64,000 nucleotides of DNA from Keguizhuia sedimenti (GTDB lineage: Bacteria > Pseudomonadota > Gammaproteobacteria > Burkholderiales > Burkholderiaceae_D). The notes beneath the pieces were generated by a model. It did no database searches. It had not been told where the DNA came from and saw only the letters and a list, made by a program, of their open reading frames with translations. The stretch is from NCBI GenBank assembly GCA_030715135.1, contig JAUYVH010000001.1, positions 558,001 to 622,000 of the forward strand, given 5' to 3'. Shown here in pieces: positions 61,117 to 64,000 of the stretch (position 1 is its first letter; each line of letters begins with the position of its first letter). Made by a program: the position numbers and the translations under genes.

Positions 61117-61614
61117 ATGAACCGCTTCAAAAAGAACGTAGTAATCGGAATGACCGTTCTGGGTATTGCCATCGGCGGTGCTGCGGTCGCTGCACCTGAC
61201 GCCCAAACCCCTAGCAGCGGTCCGCAGGATAAGCCGGCCCGCATGCACAAGCATGACCCCGCAGAATTCAAAGCACGGATGGAAAAACGTCAGGCAGAGC
61301 TGCATGACCAGCTGAAACTGACGGCCAATCAGGAAGCGGCTTGGAAAACCTTTACCGCATCCATGACACCTGCCGACCGTGGCCAGCGACCCGACCGTGC
61401 AGAATGGGAAAAGCTGTCCGCGCCGGAACGCATGGAGAAAATGCTGGACCGATCCAAGCAGCGCCAGGATGCCATGGCGTCCCGCCTGCAAGCCGTGAAG
61501 ACGTTCTACGCACAGCTGACGCCGGAACAGCAAAAAATCTTCAATGAGAATTTTTCAAAGCAGCACCGCTTTGGTCATCGCGGTCATCGCGGCCAGCATC
61601 ACGAGCGTTCCTGA
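61117..61614 (+). CDS. Spy/CpxP family periplasmic protein
   Basis: A 165-residue exported protein. Signal peptide (about 1-26, ending AVAAP) and a helical LTxxQ-type core with LTANQEAAWKTF and LTPEQQKIFNENF; the C-terminus is rich in His, Arg and Gly (RFGHRGHRGQHHERS), possibly metal-binding. Spy is a chaperone and CpxP an inhibitor of CpxA. SD AAAGGAAG precedes the ATG at 61117. A strong terminator follows. Confidence 0.88.
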   Translation: MNRFKKNVVIGMTVLGIAIGGAAVAAPDAQTPSSGPQDKPARMHKHDPAEFKARMEKRQAELHDQLKLTANQEAAWKTFTASMTPADRGQRPDRAEWEKLSAPERMEKMLDRSKQRQDAMASRLQAVKTFYAQLTPEQQKIFNENFSKQHRFGHRGHRGQHHERS

Positions 61615-61669
61615 GAGAGTTGAAGGGCTCGGCAGTTAAATAACGCAGCCCTTCATGCCACTGAATTAA

Positions 61670-61697
61670 AAGGCCAGCCTAATGCTGGCCTTTTTCA
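61670..61697. terminator. bidirectional terminator
   Basis: AAGGCCAGC-CTAAT-GCTGGCCTT (61670-61692) has a perfect 9-bp stem, with T-rich sequence on both strands, between the convergent Spy-like and DUF1854 genes. Confidence 0.9.
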
Positions 61698-61731
61698 ATA
61701 GAGCTCATTTCATACATAGCAACGAGGGGCA

Positions 61732-62199
61732 TTACAAAAACCGGTCCAGCAACTTCCGGCTTCCCTGATCCAGTTCCTGGATATCCCGGATCAGATACTG
61801 CACTCCATGCGCATCGGCAATCAGCAGCGTGGAATGCGCAACCCGGCGGATATCTTCTTCACCTTTGAGCACCAGCTTGGCCGGTCCGCGGTCGGTTTCC
61901 ACGTCCCAGGTGCTCGGCGATGCAAAAGTCGAGACATGCACAATGCGGCGGATCTCGGGCAGGAATTCGCGGCTGTTCAGTTCTTCCTCGATCAATATGC
62001 GCGAGGCAGCCGGCAAATCGGCCAGCCTGTCGATCCAGGCAAGTTCACGTCCCTGTTTGTTTACGAGTGCAATGCCTTCATCGGGTGCTGCAATCGGGAA
62101 TGCGCGGACAGGCACAACACCTTCGTGCACTTCAGCATCGTCCGGCGACGTAAACACCAGTCTTCCAAACGTATTGCGCGTCAGTTGAAACCGTTTCAT
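61732..62199 (-). CDS. DUF1854 family protein (cyanophycin-associated)
   Basis: A 155-residue protein with the DUF1854 signature HEGVVPVRAFPIAAPDEGIA, LVNKQGRELAWIDRLADLP and a C-terminal LLIADAHGVQYLIRDIQELD. The family accompanies an ABC exporter and often cyanophycin genes; its role is unknown. Its ATG overlaps the ABC gene stop by ATGA (62196-62199). No cyanophycin synthetase lies in the window, but it could be beyond the right edge. Confidence 0.88.
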   Translation of the reverse strand: MKRFQLTRNTFGRLVFTSPDDAEVHEGVVPVRAFPIAAPDEGIALVNKQGRELAWIDRLADLPAASRILIEEELNSREFLPEIRRIVHVSTFASPSTWDVETDRGPAKLVLKGEEDIRRVAHSTLLIADAHGVQYLIRDIQELDQGSRKLLDRFL

Positions 62200-64000
62200 G
62201 CTGTGCCTTCCTCCAACTCCGCGACCTGCACGCCGTAATCATTTTCCGCCTGGCGCTGCTGCGCCTGGTACAGGCGGTAGTAAGCGCCCTTGCGTGCCAG
62301 CAATTCATCGTGCGATCCGATCTCGACGATCTGCCCGCCATCCAGCACAACCAGCCGGTCGGCCTGGCGCAGCGTGGACAGGCGGTGAGCGATGGCAATC
62401 GTGGTGCGTCCTTTGACCAGGTTGTCGAGCGCTTTCTGGATCTCTTTTTCGGTGGTGGTGTCGACCGACGAGGTTGCCTCGTCCAGGATCAGGATTTGCG
62501 GGTTGATCAGCAATGCGCGCGCAATCGAGATGCGCTGGCGCTCGCCGCCGGACAGGGTTTGTCCGCGCTCGCCGACCAGCGAGTCATAGCCGTGCGGCAG
62601 CCGCAGGATGAATTCATGCGCATGCGCGGCGCGTGCGGCAGCGATGATTTCTTCTCGTGTGGCGTCCGGCTTGCCATAGGCGATGTTGTCGGCGATCGTA
62701 CCGAAAAACAGGAATGGTTCCTGCAGCACCATGCCGATACGGCGCCGGTAGTCGGCGATCCGCAGGTTGCGGATGTCGATGCCGTCGACAGTGATCTCGC
62801 CTTCGGATACATCGTAAAAACGGCAGATCAGGTTGACCAGCGTGCTCTTGCCGGAACCGCTGTGGCCGACCAGACCGATCATCTCGCCGGGTTTGATGTC
62901 CAGGTTTAGGCCGCGGATCACCGAGCGGTTGCCGTAGCGGAAGCCGATGTTCCTGATCGCAATCCGGCCCTCGATGCGCTCCAGGTGCACCGGATTGCCC
63001 GGCTCCGGAACGCTCGATACATGGTCGAGGATGTCAAAGATGCGCTTGGCGCCGGCCGCCGCCTTTTGCGTGACCGACACGATGCGGCTCATGGAGTCCA
63101 GGCGCGTGTAAAAGCGGCCGATGTAGGCAAGGAATGCCGTCAGCACGCCCACCGTAATCTCTCCGCGCGAGACTTTCCAGATGCCGAACGCCCATACGAC
63201 CAGCAAACCGATTTCGGTCAGGAAGGTCACCGTCGGAGAAAACAGCGACCAGACCTTGTTGACGCGGTCGTTGATCTGCAGGTTGTGGCGATTGGCTTCG
63301 CGAAAGCGCTTGGCTTCCCGCGTTTCCTGGGCGAAGGCTTTGACCACGCGGATGCCGGGGATGGTGTCGGCCAGCACGTTGGTCACTTCCGACCAGATGC
63401 GGTCGATCTTTTCAAAACCGTGGCGCAGCTTGTCGCGCACCACGTGGATCATCCATGCAATAAAGGGCAGGGGCAGCAAGGTGACCAGCGCCAGCCACGG
63501 ATCGATCGAGAACAGGATCAGCGCCGTCATGACGATCATCAGGACATCGGTGGCGAAGTCGAGCAGGTGCAGCGACAGGAAAACGCAGATGCGGTCGGTC
63601 TCCGAGCCGATCCTTGCCATCAGGTCGCCGGTGCGCCGTCCGCCGAAATATTCGAGCGACATGCGCAGCAGGTGTTCGAAAGTCTCGGTGCGCAGGTCGG
63701 CGCCGATGCGCTCGCTCGCCAGGGCCAGAATATAGGTGCGGCCCCAGCCGAGTATCCATGCCAGGAGTGCCGCGCCGAACAGGCCGCTCAGGTAAAGCGA
63801 AACCAGCTTGATGTCGATGGGAGCTCCGTTCTGATAAGGAATCAGCACATTGTCCATCAAGGGCATGGTCAGGTAAGGCGGAACCAGCGTGGCGGCCGTG
63901 GAAGCCAGCGTGAGCAGGAAGCCGAGCAGCAGTTGTCCCTTGTAAGGCTTGGCAAAACGCCACAGCCGGAACAGTGTCCAGGTCGAAGGCGGCGTGTGGA
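62196..64000 (-). CDS. ABC exporter, fused permease and ATPase (5' end cut off)
   Basis: The gene continues past the window's right edge; about 600 codons are visible and the start lies outside. The permease domain has six helices, with the usual ABC exporter loop GGRRTGDLMARIGSETDRI. The ATPase domain holds Walker A GHSGSGKST, Q-loop, signature LSGGERQRISIARAL, Walker B ILILDEATSS and the H-switch AIAHRLSTL. The frame runs open upstream of the ATG at 63866, so that ATG is not the start. It is translationally coupled to DUF1854. Confidence 0.92.
   Translation of the reverse strand, partial: HTPPSTWTLFRLWRFAKPYKGQLLLGFLLTLASTAATLVPPYLTMPLMDNVLIPYQNGAPIDIKLVSLYLSGLFGAALLAWILGWGRTYILALASERIGADLRTETFEHLLRMSLEYFGGRRTGDLMARIGSETDRICVFLSLHLLDFATDVLMIVMTALILFSIDPWLALVTLLPLPFIAWMIHVVRDKLRHGFEKIDRIWSEVTNVLADTIPGIRVVKAFAQETREAKRFREANRHNLQINDRVNKVWSLFSPTVTFLTEIGLLVVWAFGIWKVSRGEITVGVLTAFLAYIGRFYTRLDSMSRIVSVTQKAAAGAKRIFDILDHVSSVPEPGNPVHLERIEGRIAIRNIGFRYGNRSVIRGLNLDIKPGEMIGLVGHSGSGKSTLVNLICRFYDVSEGEITVDGIDIRNLRIADYRRRIGMVLQEPFLFFGTIADNIAYGKPDATREEIIAAARAAHAHEFILRLPHGYDSLVGERGQTLSGGERQRISIARALLINPQILILDEATSSVDTTTEKEIQKALDNLVKGRTTIAIAHRLSTLRQADRLVVLDGGQIVEIGSHDELLARKGAYYRLYQAQQRQAENDYGVQVAELEEGTA

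Noticed and set aside
1..64000. CRISPR arrays, tRNA/rRNA genes, insertion sequences, integrases or prophage
   Set aside because: None of the expected repeats, cloverleaf signatures, transposase motifs or structural phage genes were seen on either strand.

Overview
The window looks like chromosome from a soil or plant-associated betaproteobacterium of the Burkholderiales, most likely an Oxalobacteraceae (Herbaspirillum/Noviherbaspirillum-like). This is inferred from gene content: a DUF3348-DUF802-OmpA-DUF2894 operon, a DUF1854 protein coupled to an ABC exporter, a DUF6139-like small protein, NsrR with Hmp, a katB-ankB-like pair and a Ku/LigD pair. It rests on protein reading alone, with no marker-gene comparison. 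No rRNA, tRNA, phage, insertion sequence, plasmid or CRISPR signal was found. Genes are densely packed on both strands. Most starts were chosen by Shine-Dalgarno (SD) position, and several are GTG or TTG.

Layout. 0.3-6.6 kb: a frameshifted small gene, folE, a hemerythrin-like protein, a GlsB/YeaQ-type membrane protein, a histidine phosphatase with NAD(P)H-hydrate dehydratase, and NhaR divergent from TerC. 6.7-16.1 kb: an AI-2E family permease, a Tim44-like membrane protein, MipA/OmpV, a catalase-ankyrin pair with a strong hairpin between them, pncC-nadE, and a GH1-like hydrolase. 16.2-29.5 kb: mostly small stress or accessory proteins (two CBS-pair paralogues, a second hemerythrin, a general-stress flavin-binding protein, pirin, a PQQ-type sugar dehydrogenase), a metallophosphoesterase divergent from a nucleotidyltransferase, and an SDR-DoxX fusion coupled to DUF2269. 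29.5-41.5 kb: an XRE-like small regulator, PBP1A, a DMFase-like Tat lipoprotein, a split chromate transporter, and nsrR-hmp with two NsrR boxes. 41.5-52.4 kb: small secreted or unknown proteins, LigD-Ku (non-homologous end joining), DUF72, a BON lipoprotein, a long TolA/TonB-like protein, and a class V aminotransferase. 52.4-53.3 kb: a 910-bp AT-rich non-coding gap. 53.3-57.6 kb: a tightly coupled four-gene operon with a MotA/ZorA-like channel protein carrying a ~540-residue helical tail and a MotB/ZorB-like peptidoglycan-binding partner. 58-64 kb: a second frameshifted gene, an OmpR/EnvZ-type two-component system divergent from a Spy/CpxP-like protein, and DUF1854 plus an ABC exporter running off the right edge.

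How the genes fit together. The recurring theme is stress: oxidative (catalase, hemerythrins), nitrosative (NsrR/Hmp), metal (TerC, ChrA), DNA breaks (Ku/LigD), envelope (two-component system with Spy, BON, PBP1A) and NAD metabolite repair (NnrD, PncC, NadE). The most promising uncharacterised system is the 53.3-57.6 kb operon. It has the architecture of an ion-driven, peptidoglycan-anchored rotary motor like ZorAB of the Zorya defence systems, but no recognisable ZorC/D/E effector; two proteins of unknown function take that place.
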